DNA from: Aralia elata
Taxonomy: Eukaryota; Streptophyta; Magnoliopsida; Apiales; Araliaceae
Direction: 5' to 3'
Assembly (NCBI GenBank): GCA_034770075.1
Contig: CM068382.1
Coordinates: 89,981,192-90,045,191, forward strand
DNA: 64,000 bases
Of the stretch, positions 34,010 through 46,249 are shown piece after piece; the stretch's first letter is position 1; each line of letters opens with the position of its first letter. The position numbers and the translations under genes are program-made. The notes under the pieces are model-generated. The model did no database searches. It saw nothing but the letters and a program-made list of their open reading frames with translations, and was not told where the DNA came from.

Positions 34010-34022
34010 TGGTATCAAGAGC
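34010..34022 (+). other. Primer binding site of copia A
   Basis: TGGTATCAAGAGC, the tRNA-iMet site TGGTATCAGAGC with one extra base, two bases after the LTR end. Confidence 0.85.
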
Positions 34023-35140
34023 ATGGTTACGCTATTGTATAGAATACATTAATTATACTGTTATGCTAGAAATTTTAATTTCGCATAAACTCTTTATTGG
34101 TATGATATCAAATTATTCAGTATGTTCTATGAAGAAGAAAAAAAAGGTTTTCTGAAAGGAATGTAATCTATTTCAGTATAAGTTATTAATGATTATGCTT
34201 CCTCGTGTTGTATTCATGAAAGCAATTCATCATGCTCACTTTTCACGCTTGATTATTTGTTTAATTGCATACGGAACATACATATTAATTACTTTCCAAT
34301 TTAAGATCATACCATCAAGTATTATTTATACATACTGAACATGAATTTATGTTTTATGAGTCTTAATGCTATAGCCTGATATTGGCATATCTTATTCATG
34401 GTGGAACTTAGCTATCTATTTATGTTGATAGTTGTATTCTTTATTATGTCGAATTGATATTAGATTCGTATCATGTCAACATATATTTAGTTTGGAATTT
34501 ATGTGAATATTTTATAATCAATTCATGTTCGTAACTATATATCTTAATTTAAGATTCTAGAGCATGATATGATATATTATTAGGGCTTTTAAGCTGTTAC
34601 ATGTAAATTATAAATATTGTTAATTTTTAAACTTAATTAATATGTTGTTTAAAGTAAATCGAGTTTGATCATAATAATTTACATGTATACGTGACTCTTT
34701 TATTGTTAAAATTAATAATCAACCCAACGGAGGGTTAATAATTGAAACAATTAAAGATTAAGAAAAGTCACATAATGTTACATTTAATAAATGAAGATTT
34801 TAATTTTACCCAACGAAAAAATTAGAATTAGAATTTATTAAATGGAATTTTATTGCATAAGTAACATGTTTATTTTGTTTATGCCCAATGGTGATGCGTG
34901 GATAAATGTGTTGTGCATTATTTTATAGGGATGTTATTAGCATATTATTAATTGGACCAACGAAATATTGATAATTATGCATCAACATCTCATTAAAATC
35001 TATTTTTGGGTGTTGTCAATAGATTTTATGTAACTAACTGCTTGCCCTACAATTGATTTTATTATGATTAATTATTAATTATTGTTGTACATTGTGGATT
35101 TCTTTTAGTTTTTTGTAAGCATGCTTATGAGCTTGATTAT
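34023..35140. other. AT-rich leader of copia A
   Basis: No gene. CCAACG words recur near 34724, 34811 and 34958, each beside a short inverted stretch, suggesting degenerate leader repeats. Confidence 0.5.
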
Positions 35141-35145
35141 GTTTC

Positions 35146-36010
35146 AACATTGACTCCAACTAATATTTCTAGGTATCTCTTTAGAATTGAAGCCTTGAAT
35201 GAGACTAATTTTACTGCTTGGAAAGAGCAAGTGAAAATTGTTCTCGGTGTTATGGATTTGGACTATACATTACGAGTGGATCCTCCTGCTCCACTTACAA
35301 CTATAAGCTCAATTGAGTAAAAGGCTATTTACGAAAAGCAGGAGCAATCCAACCGCATGTCCCTTATGATTATGAAAAACTCTATCACGACAACCATTCG
35401 AGGAGCCATTCCTAACTCTGAGAATGCTAAAGAGTACTTAACTTCAATCGAGGAATAATTTAAGGGTACTTCTAAAACTCATGTAAGTACCCTTATTTTG
35501 AAAATGCTCACTAGCAGGTATGATGGGGTTAGTGGAGCGTGCGAGCACATTATGATGATGAATGCCATGGCTTTTAAATTAAAGGGTATGAACATGATGA
35601 TTTCTGAGGGTTTTCTTGTACACTTCATTATGACTTCTCTTCCTGTACAGTTTGATCCACTTAATATGAATTATAACACGCAAAAAGAAAAGTGAAAGAT
35701 GCGTGAGTTAATCGTCATGTGCGTCCAAGAGGAAGAAAGGCTTAAGGTTGAAAAACCTAATGTTGCTCATTTGACTACCACTAGATCCCATAAGAAGAAG
35801 GCTTATAAAATTGCAAAGGTTTTAAGAATAAGGATAAACCAATTTTTACCAAAATAAATAAGACAAAGTATTCAGGTAACAACTCTGAGGCAGGTCTTAA
35901 ATGTCGTTTCTATAAGAAGCAAGGACATATTCAGAAAGAATACCCTAAGTTCAGAGAATGGCTTGAAAAGAAAGGTATGTCCTTCAATTATGTGATTTAT
36001 GAATCCTTTC
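35146..36010 (+). pseudogene. Copia A gag
   Basis: The frame from about 35150 reads LFRIEALNETNFTAWKEQVK and LGVMDLDYTLRVDPPAP. NRMSLMIMKNSITTTIRGAI, TSRYDGVSGA and MNYNTQKEK follow, with in-frame stops at 35318 (likely CAA to TAA), about 35455 and 35693 (likely TGG to TGA). The original ATG is not evident. A mutated knuckle-like region near 35900-35960 (CRFYKKQGHIQKEY-like) shows frame damage. Confidence 0.85.
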
Positions 36011-36019
36011 TAATTGATA

Positions 36020-37925
36020 TTCCTTCTAATACATGGTGGCTTGACACTGGTGCTATGGTTCACATTACTAATTCATTGCAAGGATTCCTTTTAAAGAAGA
36101 CACTCTAAAAGGGGGAAAGAACCATTAAAGTTGGTAATTGAGAGTCTATACAAGTTGAAGGTGTTGGAACTCTTCCTTTAGTTTTGGAGAGTAGTTTCAC
36201 CTTGTATTTATATGATACTCTTTATGTTCCCAGTATGACACGAAATTTAATTTCTATATCTAAACTTGACGTTGATGGTTTTTCGTTTAAGTTTGGGAAT
36301 AATAAAATAATTATTTATCATTACTCTCATGTTATTGGTTCTAGCCCTTTAGAGGGAAACCTCTATAAGATAAGTTTGGATAATGTCTTTGTTGAATACT
36401 TGTTAACAATGAATGTGACAGAAAGTACCTCTAAAAGTGGAAATAAGAGAAAACTAGATAATGAGAATTCTTCAAAAGTGTGGCATAAACGTTTATGCCA
36501 TATTTTAAAAGATAGAATGCAACGTCTTATAAAGGATAGAATTCTTCATTCACTAGATTTTTCTGATCTTGACCATTGTATTGAATGTATAAAAGGAAAA
36601 TTTATGAAAGGAAGTAAGAAAGGAGCCACTAGAAGTGGTGCACTTCTTGAGGTGATTCACACTGATATATATGGACTATTTTCTCCTAGAATTGGTGGAC
36701 ACAAATCTTTTATTACGTTCATTGATAACTATTCTCGTTATACTTATGTCTACCTGATTAATGAAAAGAATTTGAATCACTAAGTATGTTTAAAATTTTC
36801 AAGGCTGAAGTTGAAAATTAACTTGACCAAAAAATTGAAGTAGTGAGATCAGATAGAGGCGGAGAGTATTATGGTAAACACTCCGATACAGGTTATAGTC
36901 CTAGTCCATTTGCCTTATTTTGTCAAGAAAATGACATTGTCACTCAATATACAATGCATAGTACACCGCAACAGAATGATGTAGCTAAGAGGCGAAATCG
37001 TACCCTTATGGATATGGTACGTAATATGTTATGCAATTCTAACTTACCTATATTTTTGTGGACTGAGGCATTAAATATAGATGTTCATATTTTACACCGG
37101 GTTTCTAGCAAATCTGCCCCTATCACTCCTTATGAAATTTGGACAGATAGGAAACCTAGTTTAAAATACTTACGGGTGTAGGACTGTCCAGCCGAGGCTA
37201 AGATTTTTAATCCACAAATAAAGAAACTTAACTCTAAAACCATTAGTTATCATTTCAATGGATATCCTGATAGATCTAAGGGTTTTCAGTTTTATTGTCC
37301 CCCACATACCACTAGAATTGTTGAGACTAAGCATGCAAAGTTTTTAGAGAATGGTAAGTTAAGTGGGAGTGGTGAGCCTAGAAAAATTGATCTTGAAGAA
37401 AATAGGATTTATGTTTCTAATCTTGTAATTCAAGAGGGTGAGACACAACAACCTCTTATTGAGGTGAATGATGCTCCTGAGATAGCTGAGCTACCACTTA
37501 ATGTTGAACCCCACATTATTGAAAATTATATTCTTGAAATTGTGCAGCCTTTGCGTAGGTCCGAACGACCTAGAAAGCCTATTAATTTTGATGATTTTAT
37601 AACCTATCTTAATGAGATTGACTATGATTCAAGTAAAATTAATGGTCCTATATCCTATAAAGAAGCCATTACTAGTGCTCAATCAACTCAACGGCTTGAA
37701 GCCATGAATGATGAGTTGAAATCAATGGAGCTTAATAACGTTTAGGATCTTAAAGAGTTACCAAAAAGTGTTAAACCTGTTGGTTGCAAGTGGGTCTATA
37801 AGACTAAATTAGATCCTAAAAGGAACGTTGAAAGGTATAAAGCTCGGATTGGTTGCTAAATGTTTTATTCAAAAGGAAGGTATAGATTATAATGAAACTT
37901 TCTCTAACTTTGTTCCTAGTAGAGA
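36020..37925 (+). pseudogene. Copia A protease, integrase and RT start
   Basis: WWLDTGAMVHITNS (about 36030) is the protease active site. The frame from 36184 has MTRNLISISKLDVDGFSFKF, VWHKRLCHILKDRMQRL and HTDIYGLFSPRIGGHKSF. A break near 36780 is followed by VRSDRGGEYYGKHSD, STPQQNDVAKRRNRTL and YEIWTDRKPSLKYLRV. After a stop (37179) comes the variable region, then SKINGPISYKEAITS and, after a TGG-to-TAG-like stop (37743), KPVGCKWVYKTKLDP and YNETFS. The RT catalytic core is missing. Confidence 0.9.
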
Positions 37926-38574
37926 AATGCATGCTTGGTTGTGGGAGTTTTACTTTTTGTGGGATCATGAAGGATCCGAAGATACAATGATGGGTATTGA
38001 AAGGAGTATATGTGTTTTGCATGCCTTGGTGTGTGCCTTGCGTCATAATGAACAAAGATATTACATGAAAGCATGAGATTTAGTGTTAAAAGAAAGGAAA
38101 TGTGTAAGCTATTTGTATGATCTAAAAATCTTAAGTTGAAGATCTATGAAATACGAACACAACCCAAGTGGAATCGTCGAAAACGGAGTTAGAATGAACT
38201 CATGACGAATCATTTAGCAAAACATGTTAAAATGAAAACCCTAGCTTGAAGAATCAATGTTTTGACTAAATAAATATCTTGGGAAATGATTTAAAAAGTT
38301 GAATATTAAAAATATGTGAGTTTATGAGATAACGGAACTGATTTGAACTCTTTTAGATGTAAAATGAGAAAGTTATGGAAGATTTAATCAAAAAGGGACA
38401 AAAATTTCAACAAAAAAAAAACAAATTAGGCTTTCTACATGGACGACACCGCTCCAAGGCTTATAATCAGAGCTGCAGCGCCAGGCCGGTAATCCAGTTG
38501 ACCCGGACCGGGTCGGGTCAGAATAGAAATTTTTTTAAAAAGAAAAGAAAATAAATAATAATAATAAATAATTA

Positions 38575-38830
38575 AAATAATATTAAAAGATTATTTTAAT
38601 TATACATTAAAGATTACTTTAACTATGATTAAACAATTAAAATAATAATAAAGATTATTTTAATTGTGGATTAATAAAGTGTAAACAATTAGAATAATAA
38701 TAAAGATTATTTGAATTATGGATTAATAAAGTGTAAACAATTAAAATAATAATAAAGATATTTTAATTGAGGATTAATAAATTGTAAACAATTAAGATAA
38801 TATTAAGGGATTAATAATTATTTTAATTAT
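38575..38830 (+). repeat. AT-rich tandem repeat of about 52 bp
   Basis: AAACAATTARAATAATAATAA units start near 38632, 38683, 38735 and 38786 and fade on both sides (38560-39130). Each contains AAAGATTATTTTAATTGTGG. Confidence 0.85.
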
Positions 38831-39784
38831 GGGATAATGATAAACAAATGAATAATTTTGAAGATTATTTAATTGTGGACTAATGAGACATGAATAATTA
38901 GAGTAAGCATAAAGGTAACCCTAATTATAGATTAAACAAATAAGGTAATGATTTAAATTATTTTATTTGTAGACTAGTGAAGTATGAATATTGAAAAATT
39001 ATTTAAAGAATGATTTAATATTAACAAATGATGTAAGAATACTTTATTCGTGTAATGAGACATGAATAAATAACATAAAGTGTGAACCATTAACTAAACA
39101 AGTAGAATAATAAAAGATTATTTCATTTGTAATAAATGAAATAAATGTGAAGGCTAATGAATACAATAAAGAAATTGGTGAACAAAGAAATAATTAACCA
39201 AATAAAATGAGAGTCGATTTATTTGTGAGTCCTAATTGTATGTGACTAGTATGTTAGATCAATTATGTTTATATTTGAGGGTTAATAAAGATTAACCGTT
39301 AGATAATCTTGATGAACATAGGTTGTTCAAAGGATAAGGATAAGGAGTCAAAGTCGGAGAGTCGACTACCCAAGTAAGTTCCCTAACTTACACAACCTTG
39401 TATATAGTGCAAGTTCCTTATTTTGAGCAAGTTAATCGTTGTTAATACAACCCGTATATGTTGAAGAAGTACCTAAACTTTGTGCCAGTAGTTATTTAAA
39501 ATTAATCTTTTGTTCTTATACCATAGCATACATTGTATGGATTCCATGAGCTGAAATGAGTTCTGCTTACTTCTATGATTTTTGGATTTCAAAATTTTAC
39601 TTCCTTATTATTGTAATATCTGATTTCAAGAGATTAATACAAGACTATCTTTGTGATATTTGTTTGTGTTGGATATTGTTATTTGTTTGTCTTGGATATT
39701 TGTTTGTGTTGGATATTGTAGGGCATGAATTGGTTTGAAAACATAGGGAAAAAAGAAAACATAATTAATTTTTTATTTTATTTT

Positions 39785-39934
39785 TTAAAGTTTATTTCCG
39801 ACGGAAATAACTTAATTCCTTCGGAAATAATTTATTTCTCACGGAATTTCCGTCGGAAGTAAGCTTATTCTGACGGAATAAGCTTAATTCCGACAGAAAA
39901 TTTCGTCGGAATTAGGCCTTTTTCTTGTAGTGTT
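39785..39934. mobile_element. Orphan CACTA terminus with TTCCGACGGAAT palindromes
   Basis: Ends CCTTTTTCTTGTAGTG, the reverse of CACTACAAGAAAAAGG. The 150 bp before it contain repeated TCCGACGGAA/TTCCGTCGGAA words in both orientations, the subterminal pattern of CACTA elements. I could not find the partner CACTACAAG end, so the left extent is unknown. Confidence 0.6.
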
Positions 39935-40964
39935 GTACTCTTATTGATCGTGCAAATAAATTAATTCTTGTGTTATCTAAATTCATGAAGATTGTTGTTT
40001 ATACTCTGAAACTTGATTTAAATTATAATTATATTCATGATTCTTTGAACCATATTGCGAATGTTGAACGTATTGATTGTTCCTAAATGCGTTGAGAAAA
40101 GTGTTTACGCCATTTGATTCGGCTAGACTAATACCTATGAGTTAGAAAGCGATCCAAACCAATTGTCTTGGTGCGGACTCTTATAATCTGTTGAGATGAA
40201 CAACCCTCGTAGAAGGGGAAACTATAAAACGTCGGGGGACCGACACGCACGCGAACAACATGTTTGAATATTATGTATAACATAGGGTACTTTAGACTGA
40301 TCACCTATTGTACTTATTTTTTTTTTGGATTTTCAGTGAAATATCGTTAATTCATGCAAGAGTTCATAGTCCATAGCGACTACTCAGTGTTGAATATTCA
40401 TCAATTTGGACATATTGGAATCTTTGAATTCTCCTAAAAATCCTATAGTCCATAGTGACTCACCTGTTGTATTAACAATTGAATTGGAAATTATTGAAAC
40501 TTACCTTGTTCGTAACCTTCACATGCAAGTTCCTAAACTATCTACGACCGTTATAATCCTTTTCTTGTAGATTATGAAACTTTACCTATGATTGTTCACC
40601 TTTATTGCTAGTATACTTGTTGAGCAAATTTATTGCTCACTCTTGCTTTCCTTAATTACTACAGTTAAGACCGAATGAGACTGTAACTCAGGAAAGGATA
40701 AGGGCAAAGGCAAGGCTACGGACTAGCTTTGTTCTGCTATAATTTGGATGATGGTTTTGGTATATGTATTAAGACTTATTATGTTATGATCTAAGTGGTG
40801 TTGTGTATTAATAATGATTTTCGAGACTTAGGACGAGAATATTTATATTATCTTAATGTAAATATTTCTATTATTTCGTTGTGAGATGTTTATAGTATGA
40901 TGTATGAGGTGGATCGTAAAACACCAGATTCAAGGTACATGTATCTGAATTTGGGGGCATTACA

Positions 40965-41534
40965 AAAAGAATTGCCCCCGTGCATAGATCCTTCACAGAA
41001 AAGGAAGATGGTAAGAATTCAATGGATGTGTTTTTAGTACGACAAAATTGAGATATTGAAATAAGATTCTTTTGCATGACAGGTACACATAACACATTAG
41101 ATAAAGTAAAGGATTGAGAGGGAATGGTAAGAGAGGTTGAACCAGTGTGGGATATAGAGAGTCATGTGCCGTTACCAATAACAATATCATCAGTGTCATC
41201 ATATGGTGTATGATATGAGAGATTCTGGAGATCAGCGGTGACTTGATGAGAGACACCACTGTCTAGAAGCTAATTGGGACTAGTGGTGTTATCTACGGTG
41301 GTAACGTGGGCTCGAGGTTAAGATGGATGCGACTGCCATGAGGTATTGGGACATGGTTGCCACGGGTTTGATGAGGGACGAGGTTGCCATTGATTCCCCA
41401 AATGTAATGGTGGTTGCATATTTGGTTGTGCTTGGCGAAAACTAGGGCAGTTAGTAAGTACATGCCCCTTGGTATTACACTATTATTACACCATTGACAG
41501 CGGCCAAGAAACGGGCGAGGTGAGACACGACCAT
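40965..41534 (-). pseudogene. Copia B zinc-knuckle and protease region
   Basis: On the minus strand: GRVSPRPFLGRCQWCN, a Pro/His/Trp-rich spacer, then after a frame change SHQVTADLQNLSYHTPYD (protease, just after the expected LLDSG). MQKNLISISQFCRTKNTSIE and FLPSSFSVKDLCTGA follow. It stops abruptly at the LTR junction. Confidence 0.8.
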
Positions 41535-43327
41535 TGATGAGTGTGTTTTATATACACAAATTAGGTACTTTTAGCCTTAATAATTTGTAAGTCTTTAGCT
41601 ATTTCGTTTGGTTTTATATGTTTTCATCTTATTGTTGTGTAATGTAGTTTTGTATTACTTTTATATGTATTTATGTGCTTTTATGTGTTTTTACGTTGTT
41701 TTGTAGGTATTGAAATAAAGGCCCTTTGGATCGATGCGTTTTTTGGCTTGAATCCAGCATTCCCGCTGCTTGTTTCTCCATTTGACCCATGATGCAATCC
41801 GAATCTCTCAAAACGCAAAGAACGAAAGTTGTAGATTTTGATCTTAGCTTTCCAGAACATCCGGAATCATCCAATTTGAAGTTAGTATGAGAGAGTTATG
41901 GTCATTTTACCATCGGATTTTGCATGACTTTTACACAGCAGTTGCTTCGGGATCAATTTGAACCTTTCTCCGGCCATTATCTCGATGAGCTCCAGTTATG
42001 AAAGTTGTAGAGCTACTTCTTAGCTTTCCATAGCCTACTTAATCGCCTTAATCCGAGTTCGAACGAAGAAGTTATGGTCATTTTTCCAGAGCTCGTTGGG
42101 GCGGGAATTTCCTACACAAATTCCTCGCCGCGGCGAGAGCTAGCCGGGGCGAGAATTCTTAGGCCAAAAAGCTCGCCGGGGCGAGCTCGTCGCGGACAGC
42201 AGCAGAGTTTTTGGGTTTTTTGGTCATTTTGGAGGTGCTAAGCTAGGTTAGGGCATCCAGGGACTTATAGCAGCTGTTGAAGGCACGAAATAGGCATAAT
42301 AGGAGGTAGAAATCAGTAAATCTAGAGAGAGGAAGCTACCAAATACATCCAATTAGAGGGCCAAAGTGCTAAAATCAAGCTACATCAAGCAAGGCCAAAG
42401 AGCAAAAACATCAAGGATTGCAAAATCAAGGAGGAGAAGCTATTGTTCATCTTCAACCCATCAAACATCATATGAAAATCTACAAAAGTGGTTTTATCCC
42501 TAGTTTCCTTTCTATTTTTGTATCCAACATGATGTATAAATTGAATATGATGTTATTTGTAGTTACCATGAACTAAACTCTATTTTGGGATTATAATGGA
42601 TCTTGTTGTGTAGTTTACTTTGCTATGCTTCCTTGTTAGTCCTTATTAGCTATTCATGGATTGTCTATTATGATTTGTGTTCAATTGCTTAATTGCCTAG
42701 CTAGCAATTACCATGATAATCCATATGAAATTGAGAAACGGATTATGGGTTTAGATCTAATTATAATAGCATGTGTTTGTATGTTCTACATGGCGTTGGA
42801 ATGTATGATTTGTGCTTAGGATAGACATATACTGAAACACCGCTTGTAGTCATTTGAGAGCTTGAGCTTAAACCCTATTTATTTGTAAATCACATAGACA
42901 TATAGTGGTTTAGGTAATGTGGGTGTTCGTGTTTATTCTATCATTTGTGGATTATATATGATATGGACTTGGTACATCGAAAGATGGCCTTGTCTCACTT
43001 TCGTGTTCTCGACTAACAATCTGTGATAATTAATTTGGTTTAACAGGAAGTGTGTTGAGGTAGATGAATCAATAGGAGAAATTATAATCTCATATCTTCA
43101 TTATCTTTAAAAGCTTTCTATTGTTCTTTTATTAATGTTATCTTTATTAATCCAAACCACCAAAAAGACAGAAAATCATTAGTTTAGATAAGATTGAGAT
43201 GATAAAAGGTTAATACTTGGAAAACACTAGTAATAATTCCTCGTGGGATCGATATTTTACTTACTCTTTATTACTTGTTGACCGCGTATACTTGCGCGTA
43301 AATTGTTCATATACAAATCGGACAACA
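41535..43327 (+). repeat. Solo LTR, 1793 bp, TSD ACCAT
   Basis: Starts TGATGAGTGTGTTTTATATA and ends CAAATCGGACAACA; ACCAT flanks both sides (41530-41534, 43328-43332). CTCGTGGGATCGATATTTTA near the 3' end is a motif of Ty3/gypsy LTRs of the Athila/Tat type. No coding sequence and no second LTR, so the interior was lost by LTR-LTR recombination. Orientation is taken from this motif. Confidence 0.88.
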
Positions 43328-43332
43328 ACCAT

Positions 43333-44195
43333 CCGAAGTAAATTTTTGTTCACCTTAACTAGTCTTCGGAGAGAAGGATGAGAAACTGTTGTTAAGGAGC
43401 CCAGATTTAGTTCTGGTATTTGTTGAGTTGGCTGTGGTAGGGAGGGGTGATGGTCCGGTCTTTTGTCGGAAAGTAAGCTCTTAGTTGATGAGCTTTTCAT
43501 GGAGTTCATCAAACGATACGGTGGTCTCACGACCATTGATGACATCAATAACAGATTGATATTCATCATCAAGTCCGTCGAGAATTTTTTTCAATGAGAT
43601 CTTCTTGGTCCAGAGGTTTTCCGAGGACAACAAGTTCATCGGCACGGGCTTTGATGGATTGCACGTAATCGGATATGGTTTGTGCACCCTTAGTGATTCG
43701 TTTGAGCTGATCTTTGATTTGTTTGATGTGGCCTCGAGAGGGTCGAGCAACTCTCGAGCATACGTGTTGGCCAGAACCTGCTAGAACTCGTGACACGTTT
43801 TAGATTGAGTGATGATAGGGATAATAGAGGGTGAAAGATTTCCAATGAGGGCGCCAAAAATCATTTTATCCTGGCGAACCCACGTGGTGTGCTCAAGATT
43901 GGATTCTTCCTTATTGTCTTTAGTGATCTTTTCAGGTGGGGCAAGATGAGAGCCATCAATAAATTTTTGCAGATCGTAACCAATGAGAATTGCTTCAATT
44001 TAAAGTTTCCAAGAGAGGTAATTGGTGGTCGTAAGTTTGATGGAGTTGTGGATAATGATCATGATGAGTGGTTTGGTGGGTTCTTGGGAATTAGGAATGA
44101 TAATTTGGTTATTAGCAGTGGTCAGTGGAGAGGAGAAGATTAGGGATTAGGGATTAGAGAGAGGATTGAAGGATTGTAGAGAAGGCTTTTGGATG
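43333..44195 (-). pseudogene. Copia B gag
   Basis: On the minus strand: KLTTTNYLSWKL, stop (CAA/CAG to TAA-like), IEAILIGYDLQKFIDGSHLA, then RPSRGHIKQIKDQLKRITKG. QTISDYVQSIKARADELVVL, ILDGLDDEYQSVIDVINGRE and FDELHEKLI follow, then a Pro/Ser/Thr-rich stretch. Frameshifts lie near 43800, 43600 and 43490. Confidence 0.88.
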
Positions 44196-44199
44196 GTGA

Positions 44200-44210
44200 T
44201 GTTGATACCA
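44200..44210 (-). other. Primer binding site of copia B
   Basis: Minus strand TGGTATCAACA directly after the LTR end ...TTCTGCACA; tRNA-iMet type with decay at the 3' side. Confidence 0.75.
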
Positions 44211-44358
44211 TGTGCAGAAGAAAGAAGATGGAAGAATTATATTATATTCCTTCACACAATAATAATACAATTACATGTATATATATATTCACCAATAATG
44301 CTCGGAATCATCTAAACTAGGAAAGCTTACAGATAAATATGAATACAATATTTGAACA
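44211..44358 (-). repeat. 5' LTR of copia B, 148 bp
   Basis: Minus strand TGTTCAAATATTG...TTCTGCACA. Very short for a plant copia LTR. Flank on the copia C side is AATCT; the other end of the element is lost. Confidence 0.8.
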
Positions 44359-46110
44359 AATCTGTTGCACTAATTAAGGAACTCAAATTGTTTCTTCCGA
44401 GTTCCGAGTCAGCCGGGCTTTGGATGGCTTTGGTATTTCTATCAGGTAATGTTTCCTCGAGTTATTTAAACCTTAAGGATGTGTATCTTGTTCCATACTT
44501 GTCTACTAATCTAGTTTTAGTTAGTTGGTCAATTAATCAATAGTAATTGTTATGTGTTGTTCTCTCCTGGTGGTTGTGTTATATAGGATCCGGAAAATTA
44601 ACGGGGAAGATGATCGGGAGGGGTTGTAAGAACGGTCGGTTATTTTCTATCCGTTTGGTGCAATCGCCTATTTCTACTTTCAATTCTGTTTTTGTAGCAT
44701 CTAATCATTGTAATCAATCATATATTTGGACTCTATGGCTTCGTAGACCAGGGCATCCACATTCTGAAAAATTATTGACAATGATTCTAAATGGTTTGAT
44801 ATATTCCAAATAATTGGTTAATTCAAAATCTTGTTTCTCAAATGTTTGTGCTAGTTGTTGCATGGCTTAGAGTAAAATTCTTCCTTTCTCAAACAGCTCT
44901 CATACTTCTTGTAAACCATTTGAATTTGTACATTCAGATGTTTGGCGTCCTGCACCTATCATTTCATCTTCTGGGTATAGGTACTTTGTGACCTTTATTG
45001 ATGACTACAACAAGTTTGCATCGGTATATTTGTTGCACTTCAAATCTAAAATGTTCACCAACTTTAAATACTCTGTAGAAATGGTTGAAAATCAATTTCG
45101 AACTCATATCCAAGCCTTTCGTGCTGATCCAGGGGGAGGGTACTCATCATCTTCTTTTGAAGAATTTCTATTAATTAATTAAAAGAATTGAGTATCAAAA
45201 GACAAAAATCATGTCCCGGGATCCTTAAACAAAATCGGGTTGTTGAACGTAAACATGCCACATTCTTAGTACTATTCGTGCTCTTCTTTTAGAATCACTG
45301 GTACCTTCTACTTTCTGGGATGAAGTTGTTCGGACCTCGGTTTATTTAATCAACCGCCAAATTGCCAGAAATCTTGGTAATGAGAGTCCTTATTTAGATA
45401 ATCAAATTCTGAACTACTCCAGCCTTCATACATTTGGATGTGCATGTTTTGTCCATCTTCCAACCAATGAGGGCACAAAACTTACATTACAATCAAATCG
45501 TCGTGTTTTTCTTGGCTATGCAAGTGGACAAAAAGGGTTTCGATGCTATGATACTCCCGCAAAAGAGTTCGTATATCTAGAAATGTCGTGTTTCTGGATA
45601 ATATTTTCTTTTATCATACTGAATAATCTCTTTCACCATCTGTTTCTTGTTCCAATCTGCACTTGTTTTCTAACTCTGCAGAATCATCCTTATTTGATCC
45701 CTACAAATCAGGCTTAGTATACAAAAGGCGAGAAAAGACAAATTCTAGCTACTCTTCCACCTCCTTCACAGGCATCAACAACCTCGGTTCCGGTCCAACT
45801 TGAGGAGTCTTCATCTTCTGTGCCACCTGAACAACCACCACATCACTGATCTTCAAGAGTTTCCCACCCTAGCTCCTAGTCGTTATGGTTTTTCTTCTTC
45901 CTCTTTTTTTTTGCTCACTTTGATTCTATTTCTATATATTAATCCTAAATCTTATAAACAAGCTGCAAAACAACATTGTTGGCAGAGGGTAATGGAAGAG
46001 GAATTGAATGCATTAGTTGCAAATGATACATGGGAAGAAGTTCCTTGTCCTGAAGGAATAACTCTTATCGGTTCTAATTAAATGGGTTTACACCATAAAG
46101 ACAAATAAAA
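44359..46110 (+). pseudogene. Copia element C: protease-end, integrase and RT start
   Basis: In one frame: LKDVYLVPYLSTNLVLVSWS, NGRLFSIRLV, then the pre-integrase motif IWTLWLRRPGHPHSEKLLTM. The integrase core reads FEFVHSDVWRP, TFIDDYNKFASVYLLHFKSK and a worn RADPGGGYSSSSFEEFL (second Asp intact). SLHTFGCACFVHLP and RRVFLGYASGQKGFRCY follow, and an RT start at 45960 (WQRVMEEELNALVANDTWEE). Stops and frameshifts are frequent. The upstream part was displaced by copia B; the sequence ends near 46110 without the RT core. Confidence 0.88.
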
Positions 46111-46249
46111 AGTTTATGGTCAATTTGGACCAGGTAATTACACTATAATGATGTTAGAAATTCAAGCAAAAGTCAACTCTACTATTACGAGTACTTCTTC
46201 TTGTGATGTTTGTGTTAAGACTTTAGAATTAATTACCTGAGCCGTCGTT

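Larger units (their letters stand above)
30118..37925 (+). mobile_element. Copia element A, 5' part only; LTR split by a 3.45-kb insertion
   Basis: The LTR starts TGTTAGAATA (30118) and ends ATCTTAACA (34007) before a primer binding site. It is split by the 30381-33833 insertion and is about 433 bp without it. Gag and pol follow on the plus strand as far as the first RT motifs (QKEGIDYNETFS), where the copia sequence stops at about 37925. The rest of RT, RNase H and the 3' LTR are gone. Confidence 0.85.
38060..40964 (+). repeat. Gypsy-like LTR, left end undefined, abutting copia B
   Basis: The right end, TTTGGGGGCATTACA, is a classic gypsy LTR terminus and breaks into copia B's coding sequence at 40965. 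Inside, text such as CGAAAACGGAGTTAGAATGA and GGACCGGGTCGGGTCA is LTR-like. No TG start with matching duplication was found; left of it is copia A, a different element from copia B on the right. No coding capacity. Confidence 0.6.
40965..44358 (-). mobile_element. Copia element B, minus strand, 5' part only
   Basis: The 5' LTR lies at 44211-44358, primer site at 44200-44210, gag 44130 to 43340, knuckle and protease 41530 to 40970. It is interrupted by a solo LTR (41535-43327) and cut on its 3' side by the gypsy LTR ending at 40964. It lies inside copia C, whose sequence resumes at 44359. Confidence 0.85.

Noticed and set aside
41671..41874. Minus-strand 67-codon frame in the ACCAT solo LTR
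   Set aside because: No domain; lies wholly within LTR sequence.
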